Shown: positions 12,401-19,000 of the stretch, in pieces
How the letters are laid out: every line of letters starts with the position of its first letter
Numbering within the stretch: the first letter of the stretch is position 1
Assembly (NCBI GenBank): GCA_030653405.1
Contig: JAURZO010000223.1
Span: 1 to 26,296 of the forward strand
Origin: Zwartia sp.
Lineage (GTDB): Bacteria > Pseudomonadota > Gammaproteobacteria > Burkholderiales > Burkholderiaceae_B
DNA: 26,296 nucleotides
Direction: 5' to 3'
Position numbers and translations under genes: made by a program
Notes under the pieces: generated by a model
Seen by the model: only the letters and a program-made list of their open reading frames with translations
What the model was told of the DNA's origin: nothing
Database searches by the model: none

Positions 12401-12826
12401 CATGGTAAGTAATAAAATCGATTCAAGCGGACTGATTAAAATGAGTCCTGCGCGTAACGACAGGTCATTTTCGAGATCAAAAGGCTTGGCAGCTTCAGCG
12501 CGAATTTGTTCGGTGACTAAACGCTGACAATACTCAGAATCTTCACGATGGCTCTGCCTTAAATCTGTGATCTCGAGCATGGTCTCAGCAGCTGGCGGAT
12601 CAAGCAGATAGCCAACCGGTTCACCACTTTCTGACGCACGCATCACCGTGCGAATCGCTTCGTGACGGGTACATAGGGCGACAAAGGATTTTTTTAGTGC
12701 CTCGATGTCCAATACGCCACTTATGCGAATGGCGAGCGGCATGTTGTAACTTGCAGACGAGCCTTCTAAACGATCCAGAGCCCATAAGCGACGTTGACCA
12801 AAGGACAATGTGAGCTTAGTTGTCAT
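1..12826 (-). CDS. Non-ribosomal peptide synthetase NRPS-2, modules 4-6 (incomplete at left edge)
   Basis: This cytoplasmic assembly-line enzyme extends the peptide made by NRPS-1. One frame stays open from the ATG at 12826 to base 1 (at least 4275 codons, no stop reached); all landmark motifs lie in this frame. Visible order: C4 (HHQAADG at 143), A4, T4 (GGDSI, Ser1030), E4 (HHFAIDGVSWRIL at 1224), C5 (HHVILDG at 1714), A5, T5 (Ser2596), E5 (HHFAIDG at 2792), C6 (HHLILDG at 3274), A6, T6 (Ser4171), and the start of E6 at about 4218. C5 and C6 follow epimerisation domains and have the LTPxQQG opening of D-L type condensation domains. The T domains before E carry GGDS, whereas NRPS-1 has GGHS or GGQS, as the family predicts. 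The start overlaps the NRPS-1 stop by 11 bases, with a weak GGGAAG eight bases upstream. Substrate calls are in the module entries. The termination domain must lie beyond the left edge. Confidence 0.95.
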   Translation of the reverse strand, partial: MTTKLTLSFGQRRLWALDRLEGSSASYNMPLAIRISGVLDIEALKKSFVALCTRHEAIRTVMRASESGEPVGYLLDPPAAETMLEITDLRQSHREDSEYCQRLVTEQIRAEAAKPFDLENDLSLRAGLILISPLESILLLTMHHQAADGVSRNIIARELDEAYCAFAQGKSPNWPDLDIHYSDWAAWQQDNLQEGLAPAVERARARLADIPELLALPLDHARDPDRSRRAQEVTLSIAAETVTALEALARKQNTTLYTAVLAAYGATLAKLSRQHVVAIGSPVSGRDDIDTESMVGFLLNTVVMPVTVGDTQSPLELIAQTHRTVQDCLADQDLPFEQLVEHLGVSRSLAHSPVFQAMLSLQTQGETSFKLGSLRCTPESVGLPTAKLDLTLYLTKQANGALTGSFEFDADLFEPSTVKVWAQAFDQMLKGFIHHPDAALVTLPLMDLITRDTVLSTSAGADVQINVSHSSLMERFTAQCVLTPDAPALISGLGSETDTLSYAALERASNQLARHLIAQGLGPDKIAAVLLNRSPEMVVAMLAILKAGAAYLPLDPEYPTQRLDFMLTDSQAAVLLTTTSGVDNLSENARPNLVIEMDSPDWGKRLTQYSETTLVRSERSQPYHPNQLAYLIYTSGSTGTPKGAGNTHQALTNRLDWMQDVLKLNVSDRILQKTGIGFDVAVWEWLLPLLTGSALVIARPGGQKEPEYLEQMIDAHKVSVMHFVPSMLTVFLQSIGQHTCSSLKQVVMSGEALSANLQNQYLKRFPQASLWNLYGPTEAAIDVSFWKCLRTSATLPPPIGRPIWNTQLYVLDAGLEPVAPGSVGELYIAGEGLARGYLSRPGLTAERFIANPFATPRAPGSRMYRTGDLARYRSDGAIEYFGRADDQVKIRGFRIELGEIEAALLTQVQALAQVAVLAREMHGDKRLVAYVVVRQGQEVPSDTRLRAALASSLPDYMVPSYFVSMTELPINANGKLDRKALPLPEAQTSTEQFRAPQSAKEVLICTLFSEVTGLASVGLDDGFFSIGGDSISAIRLVSRARAQGLVFSVRDVFKHQTPEALAAAATLTSTETVQTIWVEEGEFLPLPIAQDYLGLKGSLKRFNQAVCLRVPTGLTHANVLEALERLRNHHGALRLRTVMTAAATNPERPSDATSMVIDPLSALPALTLPTLDLTALSPEAAQQSMVESFQNLSDALDPQQPGGIMTARWVLRPQAPALLLLVIHHFAIDGVSWRILMEDLATCTLTPGAALPARTMSLRAWAESLAQQGANGSRRSEQSLWLSQLQDAQALPCDRTIEPGDNTLGNSAHVGGQLSQADTQRLLRAPAVYHGAINDVLLTALGMALCQWSRQRYQYALGDPLVALEGHGRETDEDLTRTLGWLTSLFPLRLRIGQLDWSTPQAPGHALRQIKEDLRALPDKGIGYGILRHFDAQSKQRFDDCPQPQIVLNYLGKFANDTSGDASHEKVWTIVENISGSSGDESNRQRAHLLEVNALLLADGSLSFQITHCQLAHDTASILQLARAFEQALLQVTRHCLEQPLEITRTLSDFPLVATPNSVLNKPLNQEIIEALLRQYPKLDNIIPLTPAQQGMAFESLARELGTADPCHIQVALIVRGDLNRVAMQQAWANIVARYDVLRLVLAPSRLASGVAIIRENSALDFRVLQLTGSSQERVRQLKARDLDEPFELEQGPLIRLSITDLGDGEHAVMLSKHHVILDGWSLMVILFELAQGYSDQLTGNSGTGNSSALKYSLSWPSHLEWLAGQDPAPARQFWQQHLSAVTTPSRVKFPAPMTAGQGNGEIYRLLSAETLATLDGFGKQHGLTQATILMGLYALVLARISRMDELVLGSVHNGRTVSIDGIDQAVGLFIDTLPHYMAMPGGQLLIEWLTQQQQVQAEQDAHSHIGLLGIQAQSKIKGQALFEALFVFENFPTDPSKTTVGNLEVQRIEGHDGTSYPIALGILPSDQGLSLRFTYDQSRIDATQASAFLERLCALIDALPELAQQPLAALTLTRGDEREQLLAQSNGPILSVIPTELDLPMLFAEQVLARPDAPALIEDRASGPEIQTYAEVDDRANQLARYLISQGVGADDVVGVMLDRSPELFIAILAVLKAGAAFLPLDPTYPSNRLAYILQDSRAKCVLSVGSLYETLEMAIDTTLPALIDLDDQILDIRLSMLSGTPITQQERLQPLAPDSLAYLIYTSGSTGLPKGVCITHRTAVNLAFAQRALFDLKETDRVLQFASQAFDASVWEMLNAFGAGAALVIATQALRTDAATNLGPCLTRCRVTHATLPPVLVAALEPNALDALRTLVVAGEACPPGIVSRFAGRLRMFNAYGPTETTVCATMSHPLDPARDGLTTSGAISIGSALPNMQVYLLDANLEPVPQGVPGELYVGGAGLARGYHNRPGLSAERFLACPFGAPGARMYRTGDLALKHADQSIEFLGRADDQVKIRGYRIELGEIEAAIAKAFNSIAQVAVNARTMGEDTKLIAYLVMQQGETMPETVELSEQLATVLPQYMVPAYFMEINQLPLTPNGKVDRRVLPEPFTSGEESNYQPPQTPSEALLCNLFSELTGVARVGRQDGFFSMGGDSISVIRLVSRARAQGLSFSVRDVFKHQTPEAIAETAQVANLQDNGPTDQASSGDPVFSISENGDFVALPVYRAFIELGGSLKQFNQAICLRAPIGMTHAQAQRALNQLIAHHSGLRMRMLSGTTPQQFVIDASEQTPEISIPSITLTGQTEVESREQLVAAVLPLSRCLDPEQSGGMIAPLWVAEQDKPALLVLVIHHFAIDGVSWRILIDDLRALSTVQPRPLETPAVSLRAWGALLNEQGRQGLRRQEEALWLSQVAGVKSLPTDHTIERQHNTLARIAHVQTEISTAETELLLRAPATYHGAINDVLLASLGLALRQWSKEQYQIELGDPLIDLEGHGRETDADLTRTIGWFTTLFPVRLPVADIAFEDVASPGLAIQRVKENLRALPDKGLGYGILRYLDPASELANGQHAQAEIGFNYLGRFETKAASDPTQWQMTDDGLIGAEDDVNRPRLHLLDINAVINNNGALSFNFSYCADAYDTASIDALTRIFKQTLLKTAEHCAYTPLACRYTPSDFSWLSARHAVTQQQLNLVAQLHPNFSDLVTLTPLQQGLGFESLALVQGKQDPYHVHLMLTFEGNFNLEAMRAAWVELVSRHEVLRLVMAPTADLPGLGVILAQDASDFRTCALTGTKAERLHALKQLDFDDPFDLEKGPLIRVTYCPLGNDEHALLVANHHLILDGWSLPILMGDLADAYVAHCGTGERHAAPVFSWKEHLQWLQEQDSQATQQYWHQHLSRLSEPSRLSLPAPQDPRGGMKNIERLVAPDTQRALERFGRQHGLTQASILQGLYALVLGRTCRLDEVVIGSVRNGRSSELRGIDRALGLFINTLPLYVALPETVVLKDWLREQQVSMAEQDSYTHIGLREIQSLAGFGGTALFEAMFVFENYPVSHPNTVLAEIKLTHAESEDGNHYPVGLSVMTGEKLALRLSFDQARLTTAQAERLVDSLLYLLENLESFADTALSAVPVYEPARRQALIETSAGEHVELNDQQQSLLSMIAQQVKLVPEAQAVTGGNDANAFSITYQELDARANRLARHLIAQGVGPDTIVGVMLERTPELVISMLAIMRAGGAYLPLAPEYPAQRLSFMLKDSRAKLLIASTVHFEALIDTLAVQEQATSAGSFEHARQTICRVLPAFLDPTSSTITQRLSNLSAQAIDPPEHLTVLHADNLAYLIYTSGSTGVPKGVMLSHHGLTNYLNWALDAYKLDSGRGAPINTSIAFDATISSLWLPLASGRSVHLLAQENEIEVLADYLNQQTGYSLVKATPVHMDALRHLLKPEVLKKQSHAYVIGGEQLNASTVAMWREFAPDTRLINEYGPTETVVGCCVYEVSDQTSHEGVIPIGLPIWNTQLYILDPNLEPVLDGAVGELYIGGEGLARGYFARPGLSAERFIACPFAKPGARMYRTGDLVFRRADGVLIYLGRADDQVKIRGYRIELGEIDAALLNAFSSIAYAAVIPKTVNGEKRLVAYLVAQPGQSLPSHEVLRKQLGIKLPDHMVPTHFVILDALPLTPNGKLDRKALPDPQTQYGDRTYDPPQNASESLLCKLFQELTSNDQVGRQESFFATGGDSILAIRLVSRARAQGLVFSVRDVFKHQTPEALAAAATITSTETVQTVWVEEGEFLPLPIAQDYLSLKGSLKRFNQAVCLRVPTGLTHANVLEALERLRNHHGALR
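3430..8089 (-). other. NRPS module 5: D-L type C, A5 (Phe-like), T5, E (D-Phe)
   Basis: The A5 code reads D-A-W-T-V-A-A-V-C-K (FDASVWEM, T before LPP, TLVVAG, NAYGPTETTVC). It differs from the GrsA phenylalanine code D-A-W-T-I-A-A-I-C-K only by Val for Ile at two positions. Phe is the first choice, and another aromatic residue is possible. An intact E domain (HHFAIDGVSWRIL, EGHGRE, NYLG) predicts the D-isomer. Confidence 0.8.
9424..9730 (-). repeat. Near-identical T-E segment, copy in module 4
   Basis: This is the partner of the segment at 1-307 and encodes the T4 C-terminus and the E4 start. The equivalent part of module 5 (around 4740-5040) is clearly more diverged, so this is not simply general module similarity. 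It points to recent duplication or gene conversion between modules 4 and 6. Confidence 0.95.
12816..12826 (-). other. NRPS-1/NRPS-2 stop-start overlap
   Basis: On the minus strand ATGACAACTAA contains the NRPS-2 start and the NRPS-1 stop, an 11-base overlap in different frames. This indicates translational coupling, which would help keep the two megasynthetases in equal amounts. Confidence 0.85.
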
Positions 12827-15800
12827 TGCGAATTCTTCCCATGCCTGACTGAATGCGGCGTCTAGATTGTTTGGTGATGCCATCCAGATACACCGCTAAC
12901 TGTTGTGGCGTTGGATGTTCAAAGATGGAGCGAAGAGGTAGTGTTTTTTCTGTTTCCTGCCGCACGCGTGCAACAAGTTTCATGGCGAGTAATGAATGAC
13001 CGCCAATGGCAAAAAAACTATCATCTGCGCTGACCTGACTGACCTCTGTGATTTCCTGGAATAGGCGTACCAACAGCGTTTCACTCTCATTACCTGGAGG
13101 GAGACAGAATTTCTCCGCTGACTCAAGTCCCTGTTGTCCGATCGGATCAGGTAGTGCGCGACGGTCGAGTTTTCCAGCCGGACTAAGTGGCAAGACCTCT
13201 AAAGTCACAAAATGTGCTGGCACCATGTAGTCTGGCAAAGTTTTGAGCAAGGTCAGGCGCAGCTGTGCCGCGTCGGGAACCTTCTGATTCGGCTGAGGCA
13301 CAACATAGGCGACCAGCCGCTTATCTTGCGAGGCTTGACCGACTTGTCGGGCGATGACCGCGACTTGACTCAGAGCGGGACATTGCTTTATGAGTGCCGA
13401 CTCGACTTCGCCTAACTCGATACGAAAGCCACGTATTTTGACCTGATCATCCGCGCGACCGAGAAACTGAATAGCACCATCAGGGAGGCGAACTGCGATG
13501 TCCCCGGTGCGATACAGGCGCGCCCCGGGTTCACCGTAGGGATTCGCGATGAACTTTTCAGCAGTTAAGCCTGAACGATTAAAGTAGCCGCGTGCCAGCC
13601 CGATACCCGCCAGATAAAGTTCGCCAAGAATACCGTCTGGCACAGGCTCGAGGGTGGCATCCAGAATGTAGAGCTCGGTGTTCCAGATAGGGTAGCCAAT
13701 TGGGGGGAACTCCTCCCACTTGGTTTGATCCTCGTCCATGGAGTAGTAGCTGACAACATGCGCTTCGGTCGGACCGTATAGATTATGCAGGCGCGAATTT
13801 GGGTGCGCCTGATAGGCCGCACGGATCGCTGGCGTGATCTGTAGTTGTTCGCCTGCGGTAAAGACTGCCTCTGGCCATCCCTCGACCTCAAAGCTTTGCT
13901 TGGCGTCTGCGAGGTTATTCAGCACCACGAATGGCGCGTACAAATGAGCAAGCTTGTGTTCGTGGATATATTGCGCGAGCGCTCGACTATCGCGTCGGGT
14001 CTCGTTATCCACCAATACGAGTGTGGCGCCTTTTGTGTATGCCCAGGCGATTTCTTGTGCAGAGGCATCGAAACTGATTGGAGAATATTGCAGGACGCGC
14101 TCAGCCTGACTCGGAATCACGGCATGTTGCCATTTCACAAGATTCAGCAGTGAGCGATGTAAAAAGCCCACGCCTTTTGGATTGCCGGTGCTGCCTGAGG
14201 TATACATCATGTAGACCAGATGATCAGGCGTGAGTGGCGCACTGCTATCATGATTAGACACATTTTTTGTGGGGTATGTCGAGATTTCCTCATGCAACTG
14301 CGGCTGATCAAGGCACAAGTTTCGCGTCGTCACAGCATGTTGGCTCTGCAATTCATTGAGCATCACCAGGTGACTGCCCTGAGTGAGCACAATACTCGCA
14401 CGACTATCGGAGAGCATGAAGGCCAGTCGGGATTCAGGATAGTCGACGTCGAGTGGCAGATAGCCTGCACCCGCTTTATTGATTGCGAGCAGTGCAATAA
14501 TCAGATCCGGTGTCCGATCCAACATCATCGCAACCACGTCGTCACAGCGAATACCCGCACGGATCAGATAATGCGCCAACTGATTCGCGCGGGTGTTGAG
14601 CTCCTGATAGGTAATATGCTGATCTCGATATTCAAGTGCGATTTTTTCTGGAGTGAGTCGTACCTGTTTTTCAAAGGCAGCAGGCAAAGTCAGGTCATTC
14701 TCGTCGAGTTTGATCTGAGCGCCTTGTCCTGCGGCAAGCGTATTGGTACGCGCAGTCTGATCCATGAGCGGCAGAATCTGTAACGGAAACTCCGGGTTTA
14801 AGGCGAGCCTTGCAGTGAGGGTTTCAAAAGCGAGAGCCCAACGTTTGACGCTCTCTGCGTGAAAGAGGTCGCAGTCGTACTCAAAGGAACCGCTCAAACT
14901 GCCGTCTGCCTCAGGGCGCAGATGTAAAGTGAGGTCGTACTTGGCGGATGCAGAACCAAGGATCTCCTGGTGCGTGTGCAAGTCACCCAACTTAAACGGT
15001 GTTGAGGGTTCAGCCTGAAAAGCGAACATCGCCTGAAACAGAGGGCTGTGATGCAAGGATCGTGTGACGCCCAGGTCTTCGATCAGCCGCTCGAAAGGAA
15101 TATCCTGATCCACTAAAGCCGCATTGACGCTGCTCTTGGTCTGTTCTATCAGTTGAGTCCCTGTCATCATGCCAGGGACTTTTAGTGGAATGGCGAGTGT
15201 GTTGAGCAGAAAGCCAATCAAGCCTTCGCTTTCGATATGTTGACGTCCAGCCACTGGAGAACCAATCACAACAGCGCTTTGACCTGCAAGGCGTCCAAGA
15301 GTCGCGGCATAGGTGGCAAGTAATGTCGAAAATAGCGTGGTCTCGCTATGGGTAGCGATCTCGCGCAGCCTGCCTGCGATCTTTGCATCGATCTGGATAG
15401 GTATATGCTTGGCAGGGCGAGCACTCTGCGTTTGGCGCGCGCAATCGAGTGGCAAAGTCAACAGGTCAGGGTAGTCCGCCAGATTGAGTTTGATTTTTTC
15501 GATGCGAGCTGGGGCATGATTCCTCAAACTTTCCTGTTGCCAAGCAGCCCAGTCGGCGTAGCTCACAGGTAATTCGGTCCATACAGGAGAATAGCCTGCG
15601 CAATACGCCTCATACGCTTCATTGAGCTCGCGGGCCAGTATGCCAACTGAGATCGCATCTGCAGCTTGGTGATGGACGGTGATCAACAATGTTGCATGCT
15701 CTGAACTTTGTGTCAGCAGCAGTGCGCGCAAAGAATATTCTTGCTCTAGTCTGAAGGGTCGTGACGCTTCTGCTTCGATCTTTGAGCGTGCGACTTGACC

Positions 15801-16089
15801 AGCCTCTGTCGCAGATGAAGTGGGTGCGAGCGCTTCGATGATCAGAAGCTGGTCCATAGATGGAACAGGCAGGACCAGACCAAATAGCGAGCCGTTATCG
15901 TCTTCCTTCATCACGGTACGCAGTGTCGCATGCCGCTTGACTATGTCGACGAAGGCTCGACCAAGCGCATCAATGTTGAGAGTGCCATGCAAGCTGAGTA
16001 CGGCAGACATGTTGTACGCAGCTGAGGGCCCGTCAATACGATCCAAAGTGCCCAGACGACGTTGTCCGAAAGACAGGATGACCTGATCA
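12816..16089 (-). other. NRPS module 3: C, A3 (Pro-like code), T3
   Basis: The A3 code reads D-A-Q-Y-F-A-L-V-V-K (FDASAQE, Y before APF, VFTAGEQ, LYGPTEAHVV). Published proline codes follow D-V-Q-(L/F/Y)-I-A-H-V-V-K, so seven of ten positions agree, including the diagnostic Q, A, V and V. Position 322 is Leu instead of the usual His. The upstream C3 carries HHQAADA instead of HHxxxDG. A proline or proline-like substrate is the best guess. Confidence 0.6.
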
Positions 16090-19000
16090 TTTGGTTGCTG
16101 ACCCAGACCTGCTCTCAATGGTGTGCCCAATTCTTGCGTGAGCATTTCAATGTGCGGGGCAAGTGCTTGTGGGGTCGTATGTTCAAACAGGAGTCGCAGC
16201 GGTAACGTAACGCCCAACTCTTTGCGGATTCGAGCCACCAATCGCATCGCAGACAAAGATTGACCACCGATTGCAAAAAAACTTGCATCAGCGCTCACCA
16301 TATTCAAGCTGGTGACATCACCAAACAAACGGCACAAAAGTGTTTCAGTCGCTGTGACAGGTGCAACATGGTCATTGTCGTCAATTGAGTGCTCAGGTGC
16401 GGGTAGGGCGCGTCGATCAAGTTTGCCGTTTGGATTGAGCGGCAGCGCCTCAAGCGCCATAAAGTGCGCGGGCACCATATAGTCTGGTAGTCGTGCTGCT
16501 AATCGGGCACGCAGGGTTGCCGTCGCAGGAACAGTTTGAGCGTGATGGCTCACCAAATATGCAGCGAGACGAGCCTCCGAGCCCGTTGATATCGCAATGA
16601 CCGCGACTTGACTGAGCTCGGGTGAAATCGCTAATAAGGCGGCTTCTATTTCTCCAAGTTCGATTCGGAAACCGCGGATTTTGACTTGATCATCGGCGCG
16701 ACCGAGATATTCGATCGCGCCATCGGAACGTTTGCGCGCCAAATCACCTGAGCGGTACATGCGTGCGCCAGGCTTGAGCCATGGGCAGGCAATAAAGCGT
16801 TCGGCAGTCAAGGCCGCACGACCGAGATAACCTCTGGCTAATCCATCGCCGGCAATATAAAGCTCGCCGACAATGCCTTCAGGGACGAGCTCGAGTGATG
16901 GATCGAGAATAAAAAGGTGTGTATTCCAGACCGGTAGGCCAATCGGTGGTGGTGCGAGGCCATCTGCAGCGCGACACCGCCAAGCGGATACATGAATGGC
17001 CGCTTCAGTCGGGCCGTACAGATCCCAGAATTCCACGCGAGGAAAGGCGCGCAGAGTTTTATCTTGAAGCGTTCCGCTCAGTGCTTCACCACTGGTGACG
17101 ATCAATCTCAGACTTTCGTGCCTGAGTCCCTGTTGTTCTTCGAGAAAAAGCTCCAACATCGAAGACACAAAGTGAATCATCGTGATGCCATAGGCATCAA
17201 TGACCTGATGCAGGTAGGCTGCATCTTTCTGTCCTCCGGGTCTTGCAATGACCAGCGTCGCGCCCGTCATCAGTGGTGCAAACCACTCCCAGACCGCGAC
17301 ATCAAAACCAATGGCTGTTTTCTGGAGTATGCGATCACCTGAGTGCAGCCTCATTTCTGACTGTACCCAATCCATGTGATTCACAATCGCACGATGGGTG
17401 TTGCCAGCACCTTTAGGTGTGCCGGTCGAGCCAGAGGTGTAAATCAGATAGGCCAGTTGTTCGGGCAAGAGAGGTCCGGAACGCTCTGCATCGAGAATCG
17501 CTGTGGTTGGCAGCGTATCGATTGCTGTTTTGACCTCATGAGTATCAAGAGCGAGGACTGTCGCAGAGGTCTTCTCTAAGGCGAAACGCGCTTGATGTTT
17601 CGTTGTCGTGAGGAGTGCATGTGCATGACTATCACTCAGCATGAAGTGCAAGCGTTCCTGAGGTACTTCGGGATCAAGAGGCAGATAGCCTGCTCCGGCT
17701 TTGAGGGTCGCCAGCATCGCCACAATCATTGCCGGTCCGCGTTCGAGTAGGATCGCGACGATATCATCGTTGCGTATACCTTGTGCCAGCAAATGACGTG
17801 CTAATTGATTCGATTGCTGGTCCAGCTCGGTGTAGGTCAACGTAGAGGTTGAAAATCCAGGAACTGAATCTGAGTCGGTGTCTGACGTTTCATACATTAG
17901 CGCGACACTGTTTGGAGTCCTCTTGACTTGTTCGGTAAAGCGGGCAACGAGTGTCAACGGTTCTGGTGCCAGGGCGTGTAATTCGCCGGCACTGGCTTCG
18001 ATCGTTGACTCGGTCTGCGCCTCGCTCATCCAGCGAAGCTGGGCGATTGGTTGTTGAGGTGTTTGTTGCAGCGCGGTCAGGAGCTGTTCAAAGGCATGAG
18101 CCCAGCGTTGCACGCTCTCTCGGGAAAAGAGATCCGCATCGAATTCAAAGACGCATTCCATCTCACCTGATTCATGCGGTGTCAGGTAAAGCGTTAAATC
18201 AAATTTTGCGTGAGCGAGCGTCACGGGCTGCATCGTGCACTGCAATCCAGGCAAATCGATGGCCAGAGGTTTATCCGTCTGGTAGGCAAGCATCGCCTGA
18301 AAGATGGGTGTTTGGCCGAGCGAACGAGGGATACTCATTTCCTCAACGAGACGTTCAAACGGTAAATCTTGATCACTCAAGGCCGCGGTCAGATTGGTGC
18401 GAGTCTGACGCAGCAAGTCTATGCCAGTGTTGTTTGGCGAAATTGTGAATGGAATCGCCATCGTATTGACGAAATATCCCACGAGCTCTTCACTCTCGCG
18501 CGTTGTTCGACCGCCAACGGGTGAGCCAATCACAACACAATCTTGACGTGCAAGACGCGATAGTAATGCTGCGTATCCACTCAATATGGTCGTAAATAGT
18601 GTTGTCTGCTCTGTGCGTGCGAAGGACTCGAGGCCCTGGATAATATTCCGATTGAGTTGTAGTCTGACATAGCCAGCACGTTTTTCACGACTGTTGATGC
18701 GTGGATAGTCCAGAGGCAGGCTGAGTGATTCGGGCGTCCCAGCCAGTCGACTTTTGACGCGTTCAATTTTGTCCGAAAGATCGTGCGCAAGCGTTGCGTG
18801 TTGCCATGCCGCCCAGTCACTGTATCGCACATCTTGAGGCGTCCATGCGGGCGTTTGACCGCCAGTGAAGTGTTCGTATGCTTGTTCAAGTTCTGTAAAA
18901 AGTTTCACACTTGAGAGACCATCACCAGCCTGATGGTGAATGGTGACCACCAGCACAAAGTCTTGTGATCCGACCTTGAGCAACATGGCGCGAAGAGACA

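Larger units (their letters stand above)
8110..12826 (-). other. NRPS module 4: C, A4 (Ser), T4, E (D-Ser)
   Basis: The A4 code reads D-V-W-H-V-S-L-I-D-K (FDVAVWEW, H before FVPS, VVMSGEA, NLYGPTEAAID), essentially the textbook serine code. T4 carries GGDSI at Ser1030. The following epimerisation domain has HHFAIDGVSWRIL, EGHGRE and NYLG motifs, so a D-serine is expected to be handed to C5. Confidence 0.85.

Noticed and set aside
1..12826. Many plus- and minus-strand open frames of 60-190 codons across the NRPS region
   Set aside because: They lie in other frames of the two NRPS genes, are of low complexity or lack recognisable domains, and overlap coding motifs.
12816..13000. A thioesterase at the end of NRPS-1
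   Set aside because: NRPS-1 ends within about 60 residues after the T3 serine; no GxSxG-type domain fits there.
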